DNA of 64,000 nt from Pyrus communis (GCF_963583255.1 NC_084806.1:16162317-16226316); one strand, 5' to 3'. Counted from the first letter of the stretch, positions 1 through 10,278 are shown. The notes: generated by a model from the letters alone, not told the origin. Made by a program: numbers and translations.

Positions 1-636
1 TCCAATTGATGCACTATAAATTTTAGTAGATACTAATTTTGCCATTAAATAGTCACATCCAATTACAAAAAAATATAACAATATATATTTGAAGTTGTTC
101 ATGATAAGCCAATATGATAAATTGGTCCAATAAAAAAGAAAAAGAGGACAAAAACAAATACGAATGGAAGATAAAACATGTAAACTAAATATATAACAAC
201 AAACAAGAAGATAATTATTGATTTAATTTTGCATAATTCTATGGGCTCATAACATATGTAATAAACTCAAAAACTGATGCTAATTGATAATTTGCATGAA
301 TCAAATAACATGAAAAAGAATAAAAGATTACCTATTGAGCTGACAACATGCACCAATTCTTAACAATGAGACTCTTGAAGAGAGATGAATTTGATAAACT
401 TGGAACATTTGATAATTGATATATAAAATAATTCAATGAATTAATTTGGTTGAGTATAACAATAAGAGTATTAAATTGATGAGGTTGTTGGTATGCCCCA
501 TGTATGATGTTTGGTGCATAATAAAGATAGTATAGGGTTGGATGCATGCATAATGAATTAGTACTATAGGGATAGGAATAATTGAATACGTTGTGGGCAT
601 AATTCCAAGACTTCCAAAGGCCTAATTGAATAAAAC
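1..636. other. Left flank, no gene seen
   Basis: This is AT-rich DNA with short open frames only. I see no recognisable protein, RNA gene or terminal repeat. It is the host flank to the left of the TA tract into which the pararetrovirus is inserted. Confidence 0.5.

Positions 637-639
<3 letters not shown>

Positions 640-677
<38 letters not shown>
640..677. repeat. (TA)n microsatellite at left virus junction
   Basis: An uninterrupted TA dinucleotide run directly abuts the left viral end. A shorter TA run (about 8871-8883) abuts the right viral end, so the virus appears to be inserted inside a TA tract. Florendoviruses are reported to be found at TA-rich simple repeats. Confidence 0.85.
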
Positions 678-679
<2 letters not shown>

Positions 680-1057
680 CATACATATTATTCAGGATGC
701 CTGCGAGCTCCATCTCTTTGTTTACTTGTTTCATCTGCCATTAGGCAATACCTGTTTGTTATCTGCATTGCAGTAAGTTTTCAATAAAACTTATTTTCCA
801 AATATATTTGCATCATTACGTTTAATTCATTATTTTGATATGCTACTCTGTTTTTATATGTTTTATTTCTGCACTTTAAATTCTATGGACGGCTATGCCT
901 CCTGCTGCTATTTTATATTTTACTTCCGCACTTTACATTCTATGGCCGGCTTTGCCGCCTGTTGTTAGTTCCGCCCCATTTGGTATCAGAGCCAAGTGGT
1001 TGGTAATTGCATTAGCATCTATCTAATCTGTTCATTGCTATTCACATACTTGTATCT
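678..1057 (+). repeat. Left terminal copy of viral leader region
   Basis: This 380-bp stretch recurs at 8469-8848, and reading the two side by side I found no mismatch. It contains an AATAAA polyadenylation-type signal (783-788) and the primer-binding site (from 981). It lacks the TATA box that precedes the right copy, as expected if the circular or terminally redundant viral DNA was opened just downstream of the promoter. Confidence 0.9.
981..996 (+). promoter_or_regulatory. tRNA-Met primer-binding site (viral minus-strand priming)
   Basis: TGGTATCAGAGCC is the usual sequence complementary to the 3' end of plant initiator tRNA-Met, used by Caulimoviridae and many LTR elements to start reverse transcription. 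The identical site recurs at 8772 in the right terminal copy. It defines position 1 of the viral map by convention. Confidence 0.88.
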
Positions 1058-1241
1058 TATCTGCATTTCTTAATCGTCGGTCCTCAGTTCTTCTTTCTTC
1101 CAGCCAAACAGTAAGACGTGGTCCAAACAATAAGTCCCAGGAGAGGCATGAGCGGAGCGCATGAGCGGGGGAAGAGTCTAGACATACGAGGAAGGTGAAT
1201 CTTTTAAGTCTTGCATATAGTATACTTGTTTTGTGCATTTC

Positions 1242-4200
1242 ATGAGTAGATTATTTAGATCTAGTTCAATGGCCAGCACTAGCTCTAGATCCACCTTAGG
1301 AACTATACCTGACATTGTCAATGAAGAACAAAAACTGGATTTTCAAACAGACGAAAGTATTGATTTTTCCGACTGGAACATTCCAAAAGTTTCAACCCAA
1401 AATATTTACAAGAAAAAATGGTCTTTGACCTCTTTTAAATCCGAACATCACGTCAAAACAGTTGAGAAGGCTTATGCTCTTAGCAAAGAACATGAGACTT
1501 GTCAATTATTTTCTCCAGAACAAATCAAAGCGCATCGCAAAAACGGTCATAACTATCTTCACATTGGTTTAGTTCAAATCGCTGTTAAACCTTTAACACG
1601 AAAAGGTCTTAATACGTCTATTCTTTTATGTCTTCGTGACGCCCGATTTACTGATTTTAACGACAGTATTCTTGGAATGATTGAATCAAGTCTTTATAAC
1701 GGACCTATCCATTTTGATTGTTTTCCCGATCTCACAATAAGTCTTTCAGATCCACATGTTTTAAAAGCTCTTACTCTTAATATCAAAACCTCCGGGTACC
1801 AAGTCCTGGAAGGAACACAACCTTTGGCACTTATTTTTAGAGTTTATTACAAAGTCACTGGCACAAACATGAATTTTCAAGCTTTGAACAAAAGTCCTCG
1901 CGACCACACTCTTTTAATCCAAACAACCCAAGAAAGCGCAAACATTAGAGTACCAAGAACCATTAGGTGGTCAGACATCAGTCTCCCCTCAGATTGGTGT
2001 TTAATTAATGAAAGTAAGCCGGTTTCCGTCCAAAACAGCCTCGTTAATCTTGACAACATTGAACAATATTTTGACGGCACAGTTAAAATCAATTTTGATC
2101 GTCCAGCAAGAAAATCTTGTGAATCAGTTTTGTCGCACAAATCTTTTACTCCTAGCAGACAGTCTTTTTCTGGATCCACGTCAACCGATAGACTGGGTCG
2201 AGATCAAGATTTGATCAAATCTTTAGTAAACAAAAAGTTAAAAGAGCAGGAAGCTGCACAACAAGATCTAGTCAATGATTTACTCAAATTAAAGTCTGTC
2301 GACACCTCTTCACAAGTTGCACATCCTGTTTATCATCCTCCAAACCAAGAAGAACCCACTTCTCCAACTCCTTCTGATTTTGAAACAACATCGGTGAATC
2401 ACCAATTACTTGTTTTAAATAAACCACATAAAATCCGATGGAGGAAGCTTAAAGCTGACATCACTTCTGAGGAAAACATCCCCAGAAGAAATATTTTTAG
2501 AAAAAAGTATTGTGATGAAGAAAAGCTAGCCATATATGCCGAATGGAAAGCTTTTGTAGAACAATACCAATTTGAAATATCTTTCTTTGATTTTATTGAA
2601 AAACATTTTGAAACAAAAAATAAAGTTACGGTTGTTACCAAAGAAAATTGGGTCAAGGAAGACAAAACTTTGATTTCTTCCAGTCATCCTCCCAAAGAAA
2701 CTATTTTGATTTCCACTGGTAATACCAACATCCCCGCAACCCCTTTTAAAATTCCAAAAGAAGATTCTGGTTTTAAACCTGTCATTGAACAGAATAATTT
2801 TACAAACCAAAGTCTTCATACTATTGGAAAACAGTTAGACAAAATTGAAACCAAAATCGACAAATTGTCTCAACCAAAATCTTCTCCAAAAGAAAAACCT
2901 TTAGTAAATTTTACTGATACTGCTTCAAGTTCCACTGCTTTAAAATCCATGACTACTTTACAAAAAATTGATCATATGCTCACTGAGCTCAAAAAAGAGA
3001 AAGTTGTTAATGTTTTGCAAAACAATGATGTTTCTGTCGAAGAAGAAAATACTTCTGATTCTTCTCAGGACACGGAAACTAGTTCTGCTATCCAAAATAT
3101 TGAAAATATTTTTCAAAACATTGATCTTCAACCAACTTTTGATTTAAAACGTATTCGTACTCATCCGGTCAACCCTACTTCTCTCACAAAAAACTGGTAT
3201 CCTAGGCCAACTCCTCCTGACCTTCAATTTGAAGAACGAAATATTCAAAATCAATTTTCAGTTTCAGCCGACAAACTTTATGAGTGGAACATAGATGGCT
3301 TATCCGAACAAGAACTTTTGAACAAACTTCAACACATGTCCATGGTTGCTAATAGCTACATTTCAAATCACAATTTTACACAAACACAAATCGTTGATCT
3401 TCTCGTCACTGGTTTCACTGGAATGCTTCATTCTTGGTGGGAGAAGCACTTAACTTCTCAGTCCAGAGATGAAATACGCTTTGCGGTCAAAAAAGATGAG
3501 GAAGGATTTCCCATTTTTGACGAAACGATAGGACAGGGAATACCCGACGGTGTAAATACTTTACTTTATACGATTATAGAACACTTTATAGGAACACCCA
3601 GCAACGTTACTACGCGTATTCACGACCAACTGAGTAATTTAAGGTGTCCAACCTTAAGTGATTTCAGATGGTATAAAGATGTTTTCATATCCAGAGTTAT
3701 GCTTCGGAAAGATAGTAATCAACCTTTTTGGAAAGAAAAATTTATCAATGGTTTACCAAATCTTTTTGCTCACAAAATTCGAAATGTTTTAGTAAATGAA
3801 GAAGGTGTCATACCTTATCATACCCTTACTTATGGTAACATAGTTAATGTTATTCAAAAGGAAGGATTGAAAATGTGTATCGACATGAAGATTTCAAAAC
3901 AAGTTCATAAAGATAAATCTATTGCTAAATACGAACTTGGAACATTTTGTGAACAATATGGTTTACCTCCAATCGCTCCTTCGAGTAAAAAGAAAAAAGC
4001 CCAACAAACCAGCAAGTTTTCTAAACATCAATCCAGATTTTATAAAAACAAAAGATCTTCCAACAAACCTTTTCAGACAAATAAATTTTATGAAAAACCA
4101 TCTTCAAACAAAAAACCTTTTCGAAAGTCTAAAAAGGATTTTCAAAATAAAAAGGGAAAGTGTTACAAGTGTGGTAAATTTGGTCATTATGCAAATGAAT

Positions 4201-6782
4201 GCAAGGTTAAAAAAGTTATTAACCAACTAAAAATCTCTGAAGAAGAGAAGGTTCAACTTATCCAGGCTTTAGAAATTAGAAATACCGACTCTAGTCAATC
4301 TGACAAAAATCCCGATTTTTCCGTCTCCGACTCTAGCAGTTCTAGCGACGTCTCCTCGCCAAACATTAAGTTTGGGTGCACGGACACTTGTTGTAATAAA
4401 ATTTCAGTGCTTAATAAGCAAGAAGAACAAGAAGAGTTTTTAATGGAATTAATTAGTAAAGTCGATGACCCTGATTTAAAATCTTTTTATTTGAAAAAAC
4501 TCAAAAATTTGATTTCTTCTCATGAACCTGGCACTAGTCAAATTTCTTCTCAAAAGATTTCTCTCAGTACCACTTTGGAACGTTTTAATAAATCCAAAAA
4601 GGAGATCACCCTCAAAGATTTGCAAAAAGAAGTTAATCAAATCAAATCGGAAATTAAATTTTTAAAATCCGAAAATACCGAAATTCGTTCACAACTCAGT
4701 AGAGTACGTACGCAAGAACTCGTCCAAGAACAAAATGATTCTTCCTCAAATTCCGATTCCGACGCTCACTCGACTAAATCTTCATCTTCAAAAGAACTTG
4801 TTTTAAGTCTTTTAGATAAAATAAGAATTCGAAAATGGTATTCTAAAGTTACGATAGTAATCGAAGATTTTCATTTAGAAACTATTGCTTTAATTGATTC
4901 AGGTGCAGATTTAAATTGCATTCAAGAAGGATTAATACCTACTAAATATTTTCACAAGTCTACGGAAACACTTAGCGCTGCAAATCAATCCCCGATGAAA
5001 TTAAAATATGAAATTCCCAAAGCCCATGTTTGTCAACAAAATATTTGTTTTAAAACTCCATTCGTTTTGATCAAGAATATTTCTGATCCAGTCATTTTGG
5101 GACTCCCTTTCATTGCATTAATTTATCCTTTCAAAGTTCATCATAACTGTATTTCTACCAAGGTTTTTGGCCAAAAAATTACTTTTGAATTTTGCATAGA
5201 AACAGATCTTAAAAGGTTAAAACAACTTCAAAAAGATAGTGTTTCAAAAACTCTCAACCAGATTACTGCAAAATCCCAACAAATTGCTTTTTTACAGGAA
5301 GAAATTCTTCACAAAAGAATTGAAGAACAATTAACAAACAAATCTTTATTAGATTCTATTCGCCAGTTTTCTGATAAACTTACTAAAGAAATTTGTTCCG
5401 ACCTTCCAAATGCTTTTTGGCACAGAAAACAACATATTGTTAAACTACCTTATGTCAAAGATTTTATTGAGTCAAAAATCCCCACAAAAGCACGACCGAT
5501 TCAAATGAATCAAGAAGTTTTGGAGTTTTGTAAAACTGAAATTAATCAACTTTTAGAAAAAGGAATTATCCGTAAAAGCAAATCTCCATGGTCTTGCCCT
5601 GCTTTTTATGTCCAGAAAAACGCAGAATTAGAACGCGGTGCTCCACGACTGGTTATTAACTACAAACCTTTGAATGATGTTTTAGAATGGATCCGATATC
5701 CAATCCCTAACAAAAGAGACTTGATAAAGAGACTTTCTCAGGCAACTATTTTTTCTAAATTTGATATGAAATCAGGCTTTTGGCAAATTCAAATTCATGA
5801 ATCTGATAAATACAAAACTGCTTTTGTAACTCCTTTCGGACATTACGAGTGGAATGTAATGCCTTTCGGCTTGAAAAATGCACCAAGTGAATTTCAAAAT
5901 ATCATGAATGAAATTTTTAATCAATACAGCCATTTTTCGATTGTTTATATTGATGATGTATTAATTTTCTCAAAATCAATAGAAGAGCATTGGAAGCATT
6001 TGCATGCATTTGTTAGGATCATTAGGTCCAATGGGTTAGTTGTTTCGGCATCTAAGATTAAGTTATTTCAAACCAAAGTTAGATTTTTAGGTTACCATAT
6101 TTACAGGTCTACCATTCAACCAATAGATCGAGTCATCCAGTTTGCTGATAAATTTCCAGATCAAATTATTGATAAAACCCAGCTTCAAAGATTCCTTGGA
6201 TCCCTCAATTATGTTTCAGAATTTTATCCTCATCTGCGTCAACAATGTAAGCCCTTGTTTGATCGTCTCAAGGAAAATCCTCCATCATGGTCACAAAATC
6301 ATACTTCCATTGTCAAACAGATCAAAAATCATGTCAAGACTTTGCCTTGCCTTGGCATTCCAACTCCCGGCTCTCTCAAAATAGTCGAAACCGACGCATC
6401 TGAAATCGGTTATGGAGGTATCCTTAAACAAAAAATTTCTTCCGAAGCTCCTGAACAAATTGTTCGTTTCCATTCAGGAGTTTGGAATTCTGCTCAAGCT
6501 AATTATAGTACTATTAAAAAAGAGATTTTATCTATTGTATTATGTATTAGCAAATTCCAAGATGATTTATTAAATCAAAAATTTTTAGTTCGTGTTGATT
6601 GCAAATCTGCAAAACATGTTTTACAAAAAGATGTTCAAAATATTGCATCAAAACAGATTTTTGCACGCTGGCAAGCCATATTAAGTATTTTTGATTTTGA
6701 TATTGAATACATTAAAGGCAGCCAGAATTGCATCCCAGATTTTCTAACCAGAGAATTTTTGCAGGGAAAGAATGGGTACTAA
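1242..6782 (+). CDS. Pararetroviral polyprotein ORF1: movement protein, capsid, protease, RT-RNase H
   Basis: This is an open frame of about 1,846 codons. The first ATG is at 1242; an in-frame GTG at 1233 is not a credible start. Domains in order: a 30K-type movement protein (about residues 60-260); a capsid region with a basic Lys/Arg-rich stretch and a CCHC knuckle CX2CX4HX4C (nt 4161-4202, about residue 974), which binds nucleic acid; a coiled-coil-like charged stretch; a retropepsin-like aspartic protease with DSGAD (nt about 4893, residue 1218); reverse transcriptase with YIDDV (nt about 5945, residue 1569); and RNase H with its TDAS motif (nt about 6391). The protein would package, mature and reverse-transcribe the viral genome. 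The last 11 nt overlap the ORF2 start in another frame. No stop or frameshift is seen, which is unusual for an endogenous copy. Activity cannot be judged from sequence. Confidence 0.88.
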   Translation: MSRLFRSSSMASTSSRSTLGTIPDIVNEEQKLDFQTDESIDFSDWNIPKVSTQNIYKKKWSLTSFKSEHHVKTVEKAYALSKEHETCQLFSPEQIKAHRKNGHNYLHIGLVQIAVKPLTRKGLNTSILLCLRDARFTDFNDSILGMIESSLYNGPIHFDCFPDLTISLSDPHVLKALTLNIKTSGYQVLEGTQPLALIFRVYYKVTGTNMNFQALNKSPRDHTLLIQTTQESANIRVPRTIRWSDISLPSDWCLINESKPVSVQNSLVNLDNIEQYFDGTVKINFDRPARKSCESVLSHKSFTPSRQSFSGSTSTDRLGRDQDLIKSLVNKKLKEQEAAQQDLVNDLLKLKSVDTSSQVAHPVYHPPNQEEPTSPTPSDFETTSVNHQLLVLNKPHKIRWRKLKADITSEENIPRRNIFRKKYCDEEKLAIYAEWKAFVEQYQFEISFFDFIEKHFETKNKVTVVTKENWVKEDKTLISSSHPPKETILISTGNTNIPATPFKIPKEDSGFKPVIEQNNFTNQSLHTIGKQLDKIETKIDKLSQPKSSPKEKPLVNFTDTASSSTALKSMTTLQKIDHMLTELKKEKVVNVLQNNDVSVEEENTSDSSQDTETSSAIQNIENIFQNIDLQPTFDLKRIRTHPVNPTSLTKNWYPRPTPPDLQFEERNIQNQFSVSADKLYEWNIDGLSEQELLNKLQHMSMVANSYISNHNFTQTQIVDLLVTGFTGMLHSWWEKHLTSQSRDEIRFAVKKDEEGFPIFDETIGQGIPDGVNTLLYTIIEHFIGTPSNVTTRIHDQLSNLRCPTLSDFRWYKDVFISRVMLRKDSNQPFWKEKFINGLPNLFAHKIRNVLVNEEGVIPYHTLTYGNIVNVIQKEGLKMCIDMKISKQVHKDKSIAKYELGTFCEQYGLPPIAPSSKKKKAQQTSKFSKHQSRFYKNKRSSNKPFQTNKFYEKPSSNKKPFRKSKKDFQNKKGKCYKCGKFGHYANECKVKKVINQLKISEEEKVQLIQALEIRNTDSSQSDKNPDFSVSDSSSSSDVSSPNIKFGCTDTCCNKISVLNKQEEQEEFLMELISKVDDPDLKSFYLKKLKNLISSHEPGTSQISSQKISLSTTLERFNKSKKEITLKDLQKEVNQIKSEIKFLKSENTEIRSQLSRVRTQELVQEQNDSSSNSDSDAHSTKSSSSKELVLSLLDKIRIRKWYSKVTIVIEDFHLETIALIDSGADLNCIQEGLIPTKYFHKSTETLSAANQSPMKLKYEIPKAHVCQQNICFKTPFVLIKNISDPVILGLPFIALIYPFKVHHNCISTKVFGQKITFEFCIETDLKRLKQLQKDSVSKTLNQITAKSQQIAFLQEEILHKRIEEQLTNKSLLDSIRQFSDKLTKEICSDLPNAFWHRKQHIVKLPYVKDFIESKIPTKARPIQMNQEVLEFCKTEINQLLEKGIIRKSKSPWSCPAFYVQKNAELERGAPRLVINYKPLNDVLEWIRYPIPNKRDLIKRLSQATIFSKFDMKSGFWQIQIHESDKYKTAFVTPFGHYEWNVMPFGLKNAPSEFQNIMNEIFNQYSHFSIVYIDDVLIFSKSIEEHWKHLHAFVRIIRSNGLVVSASKIKLFQTKVRFLGYHIYRSTIQPIDRVIQFADKFPDQIIDKTQLQRFLGSLNYVSEFYPHLRQQCKPLFDRLKENPPSWSQNHTSIVKQIKNHVKTLPCLGIPTPGSLKIVETDASEIGYGGILKQKISSEAPEQIVRFHSGVWNSAQANYSTIKKEILSIVLCISKFQDDLLNQKFLVRVDCKSAKHVLQKDVQNIASKQIFARWQAILSIFDFDIEYIKGSQNCIPDFLTREFLQGKNGY

Positions 6783-8037
6783 TCCTACTCAGCAACGAAG
6801 GCTCCCAGCCACCCTTACCCAAACCCCAGCACCAGTAAAACAAGAGTCTATTCCCGACTCTTCATCGGCCCTCGCCATTACAAACAGATTTACTCCCCTA
6901 GGATCAACAGTAGGAAATATCCGACCAAATTACCAAACGGCCTTAGCCACCCCTTATGATCCTTACTCATCAGTTCGTTCTCCAGCTCCCTCACAACCAA
7001 AAACACCTAGCTATGCTAAAACATCACCATATGTCCAGAACCCTCATTCTGAAAAGCTTTTTAGCATTCCTCTTCATATTGACAAAAACCAACCCCCAGA
7101 GCGCATTGCCAAATTACTCCTTCCACCAAATTTTCATTTCTTACCAACTGAATCCTATAAAAGCCTAAAATATTACCAGGCTATCCTTTCAGAAACAGAA
7201 AGCATTGCTATTAAGCCAATTTACAGTACCACTCACCAAAACAAAATATTGTATCATTCACTCCATATTGGAAAATTCCTTACCGAACTCGAATGGGGAA
7301 TTCCCCTTTTTCACACAAAACCCCTTCATACCCAACATGCTCTCATCCCAAACAATCATTACAATTACTATGATTATATCCAAGCATGGACCAACATTTT
7401 TCTCCACCAGACAGAAGACTTTAGTCATTCATGGTTCATAACTTTTGATAAAAATTTCAGATTGCGGTTTCCTGCATGGTTTCCAGATTGGTGGGCTTCC
7501 CATGGCCCAAGCTCTTCCATCATTCCAGATGACCTTCGTCATGTACTCACAAACAACTTCCAGCCCAGTTTTGACAGAAGTCGTTTCGACAACAGAGTTA
7601 CTATTTTTTCACTGCTCATGGCCAAGTACAAGATCCCATGGATTCTCAAATGGAACTTTGAAGTGGATACTAGTGGTCTTTACAGAACCCGATGGGTAAA
7701 ATGGTGGGATAAATTCAACCACCAAAAAATTACTGATCTTGTAAAAGTGGAATTTCCCCAGGCATCTTCTCAGGCACTGCCAATCAAAGCTTCAACTTCG
7801 TCCTCACAGGCTTTGCCAATTCATCAGCAATTTCCTGAATTACCAAAAGCTCAGGAACCAGTTCAGTCCTTATCAGACATTAGTCCATCTTCCTCTCTCA
7901 AAGGAATTTCCAAGTCAGCCAGGTCCTCCAGTTCAAAGAAAGAAAAAACTACCCAACTGCTGGATATGGCTCAGCTGCTAATGGCGGAAGCAGCATTGCT
8001 GCAAAAGAAAAAAAGGTTCAGACTCAGATTCAGATAA
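6772..8037 (+). CDS. Pararetroviral ORF2, function unknown
   Basis: This is an open frame of 421 residues. Its ATG lies inside the end of ORF1, and an 11-nt overlap (ATG at 6772, ORF1 stop at 6780-6782) suggests coupled or leaky translation. The N-terminal 100 residues are rich in Pro, Ser, Thr and Gln and probably disordered. The middle (about 110-330) is folded-looking and aromatic, with several Trp pairs. The C-terminal 90 residues are again Ser/Pro-rich and end in a basic tail. I recognise no catalytic motif. Two-ORF florendoviruses carry a second ORF of similar size and unknown role, so the assignment rests on position and length. Confidence 0.75.
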   Translation: MGTNPTQQRRLPATLTQTPAPVKQESIPDSSSALAITNRFTPLGSTVGNIRPNYQTALATPYDPYSSVRSPAPSQPKTPSYAKTSPYVQNPHSEKLFSIPLHIDKNQPPERIAKLLLPPNFHFLPTESYKSLKYYQAILSETESIAIKPIYSTTHQNKILYHSLHIGKFLTELEWGIPLFHTKPLHTQHALIPNNHYNYYDYIQAWTNIFLHQTEDFSHSWFITFDKNFRLRFPAWFPDWWASHGPSSSIIPDDLRHVLTNNFQPSFDRSRFDNRVTIFSLLMAKYKIPWILKWNFEVDTSGLYRTRWVKWWDKFNHQKITDLVKVEFPQASSQALPIKASTSSSQALPIHQQFPELPKAQEPVQSLSDISPSSSLKGISKSARSSSSKKEKTTQLLDMAQLLMAEAALLQKKKRFRLRFR

Positions 8038-8468
8038 TTCTGATGCCTCGTCTCAGCTTCCCGCCAAATGGGCTGATCAAGCAGATTTTCAAGATGCCCA
8101 GGACCCATTTGATATCTGAAGAGCAATATTTGCCCATGTGATTGTGTCAGCTCAGCAACATCATCAGCAGTAGCTGTTTTCATCTCTTCCGCAAAAGACA
8201 AAGAATTATTCTTCAATAGTGAAAAACAAAAAGGTCACTATTCACAATAGTGAAAAACAAAAATGTCACTATTCATTTAACTTTTGTAAAAGAATCAAAG
8301 CATCTTCACTATTCTTTCACCCAGCTTTAGCAGACAGCGGGATTCCCGGATCATTTGGCCACGTCTCATTCAACCTCCTCGCTCTATATAACGAGGATTC
8401 ATCTTCAGAAGAAGGATAAGTTTTTAACTTCAAAAGCTCAGTCTCTGAGATTATTCAAACACTTGTAA
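8038..8468 (+). promoter_or_regulatory. Viral intergenic region with putative pregenomic RNA promoter
   Basis: A TATA box (8385-8391) lies about 385 bp upstream of the primer-binding site at 8772, as expected for the pregenomic RNA promoter and leader. A GCCACGTC sequence lies just upstream (about 8358). Two copies of a roughly 30-bp unit (about 8218-8247 and 8248-8275) each hold CACTATTG-type dyads and may be duplicated activator sites. Transcription would start near 8415. Promoter activity is inferred. Confidence 0.6.
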
Positions 8469-8848
8469 TACATACATATTATTCAGGATGCCTGCGAGCT
8501 CCATCTCTTTGTTTACTTGTTTCATCTGCCATTAGGCAATACCTGTTTGTTATCTGCATTGCAGTAAGTTTTCAATAAAACTTATTTTCCAAATATATTT
8601 GCATCATTACGTTTAATTCATTATTTTGATATGCTACTCTGTTTTTATATGTTTTATTTCTGCACTTTAAATTCTATGGACGGCTATGCCTCCTGCTGCT
8701 ATTTTATATTTTACTTCCGCACTTTACATTCTATGGCCGGCTTTGCCGCCTGTTGTTAGTTCCGCCCCATTTGGTATCAGAGCCAAGTGGTTGGTAATTG
8801 CATTAGCATCTATCTAATCTGTTCATTGCTATTCACATACTTGTATCT
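8469..8848 (+). repeat. Right terminal copy of viral leader region
   Basis: This is the second copy of the 380-bp terminal redundancy, with AATAAA at 8574-8579 and the primer site at 8772. I could find no difference from 678-1057. Identity of the two copies points to a recent integration or to gene conversion. Confidence 0.9.
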
Positions 8849-8883
8849 AATCTGTTCATTGCTGTTCATTAGCATATATATAT

Positions 8884-9072
8884 AATATTCGGGTCAGATT
8901 CGGGTACGGATATGGATTGGGTACCCCTATAACCATATCCAAAACCATAACCAAATAAAGTTCATGGTTTTTCCCCATATCCAAACCATACCCGAATTTT
9001 CATATCCAAATCCAATCCATTCGGGTGGTTATCCACGGTTATCGGGTTTAACGGTTAGAATTGTCATCCCTA
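8884..9072 (-). mobile_element. Terminus of a hAT-like non-autonomous element
   Basis: This stretch is dense in direct and inverted TCGGG/CCCGAA, GGATATGG/CCATATCC and GGTTAT/ATAACC motifs and ends at TGTCATCCCTA. On the minus strand that reads TAGGGATGACA, the type of end seen in plant hAT MITEs with subterminal TCGGGT motifs. No matching second terminus is visible to the left. The pararetrovirus may have split the element at its TA tract, or the end may be lost. Confidence 0.5.
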
Positions 9073-9106
9073 TGAAAAAGCAAAGGTAGATTACATAGAA
9101 GAAAGT

Positions 9107-10250
9107 ATGATAAAACCATCTAGAAAAAATAGGATATCATATTTGAGAGGGTTAGAACAAATTAATATAGCAGGAAATATATTAAACTTAGATAACGTAG
9201 ATCCACAAGATTGGGAGAGAACAATTGAAAGATGGGAAAATGGTTGCGTATATGTAGCATTAATGTTATATTTTAGTAATTCACAAAATATGTTAGATTA
9301 TTTTGAACATACTTTAGGTGGCTTAGTCTTTGATTATTTCCAATCATGGAAAATTCAAAATCCAGAACAGCATTAGGCAGCCAAAACACATTTTAATATT
9401 GATTGTTTTGTTACTTTGATTAAACAAGAATTTTTAGATCATAATAGGTTACATGGCAGAAGTGAACAAGAACAAATAAGAGCAATTAGAAATTTAGAGC
9501 AATTACAAATTTGTGATTTACAGTATATAGCTGAGTATACAACAGATTTCTTTAAAACTTAGGAATAACTGGTAGAATTAGTGATACGAATTTATTAGAT
9601 ACTTATATGACAAAAATAAAAGGACCATAGGAGAAAAGATTTGGAATGAATGGCAAAAGCATCCAAAGAAAAATAGTATTGCAATACGACCTAGAATTCA
9701 ACATATATATGATATATTTAGACAAGAGTGTAGTCAAATAAAAGTTAAGAGACAGATTAGAAAGCAATTTTACATGAGCTGTAAATATAGATTTACCTCA
9801 GTAGTATGGTTGCCATAAGAAAAATAAGCATAAGAAAATATACAAAAAGAAATATAAGTCATATAAACCATACAAACAACATAAGAATTTCAGAATAAGA
9901 CCTTCAAGAACATATAGGAAGAGAAAATATATTCCAAAACAATTTAGGAAAAGAAGTGGTAGACCTTGGATTAGAAAATATAAAGTGCCAAAAGATAAGA
10001 GTATTTGTAAATGTTATTCATGTGGAGAAGCTGGACACATTAGACCTAAATGTCCAAAATTAGGTAAACAGCCGAGAGATAAAGTACATTTGATGGAGTT
10101 GTTTAAGTTAGAAGAAGATGAAGATATACGGTCAATATACAGTTTAGATAATTTAAATGATAATGAGAGTATTTATAGCATAGAGAGTATAAATATGATA
10201 GATTCAGATTCGGAAGATTTAAGTAGCACATTGGCCAGAAAAATGTCATA
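9107..10250 (+). pseudogene. Capsid/nucleocapsid remnant of caulimovirid
   Basis: The first open piece (9107-9376) has the Trp-rich helical look of a caulimovirid capsid N-terminal part. After several stops, a basic Lys/Arg-rich stretch (about 9820-9990) leads into a CCHC zinc knuckle CX2CX4HX4C (about 10009-10050), followed by an acidic Ser/Asp/Glu tail with repeated IYS-type motifs to 10250. Knuckle plus acidic tail is the usual end of a pararetroviral coat protein. It is broken by stops and by frame changes around 9376-9980. Confidence 0.6.
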
Positions 10251-10278
10251 AATGTAGTAAATTAGTTGCAAATAAATA

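Larger units (their letters stand above)
678..8870 (+). mobile_element. Florendovirus-like endogenous pararetrovirus, full unit plus terminal redundancy
   Basis: This is an integrated Caulimoviridae genome. The order is a terminal copy with a tRNA-Met-type primer site (678-1057), ORF1 polyprotein (1242-6782), ORF2 (6772-8037), a promoter region with TATA box (8385-8391), and a second terminal copy (8469-8848). The two copies are offset by 7,791 bp, which is the unit genome length. Two ORFs with an all-in-one polyprotein first and a second ORF of about 420 codons match the florendovirus layout. Both ORFs are uninterrupted. The recognisable promoter lies only at the right-hand end, upstream of the second terminal copy, so transcription from it would leave the element within about 480 bp. 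A short stretch past 8848 repeats part of the preceding leader before the TA tract, suggesting a small rearrangement at the right junction. The genus is inferred from layout, not from a tree. Confidence 0.82.

Noticed and set aside
1233..1241. GTG start for the viral polyprotein
   Set aside because: A GTG start is not expected here; an ATG follows nine bases later at 1242 in the same frame.
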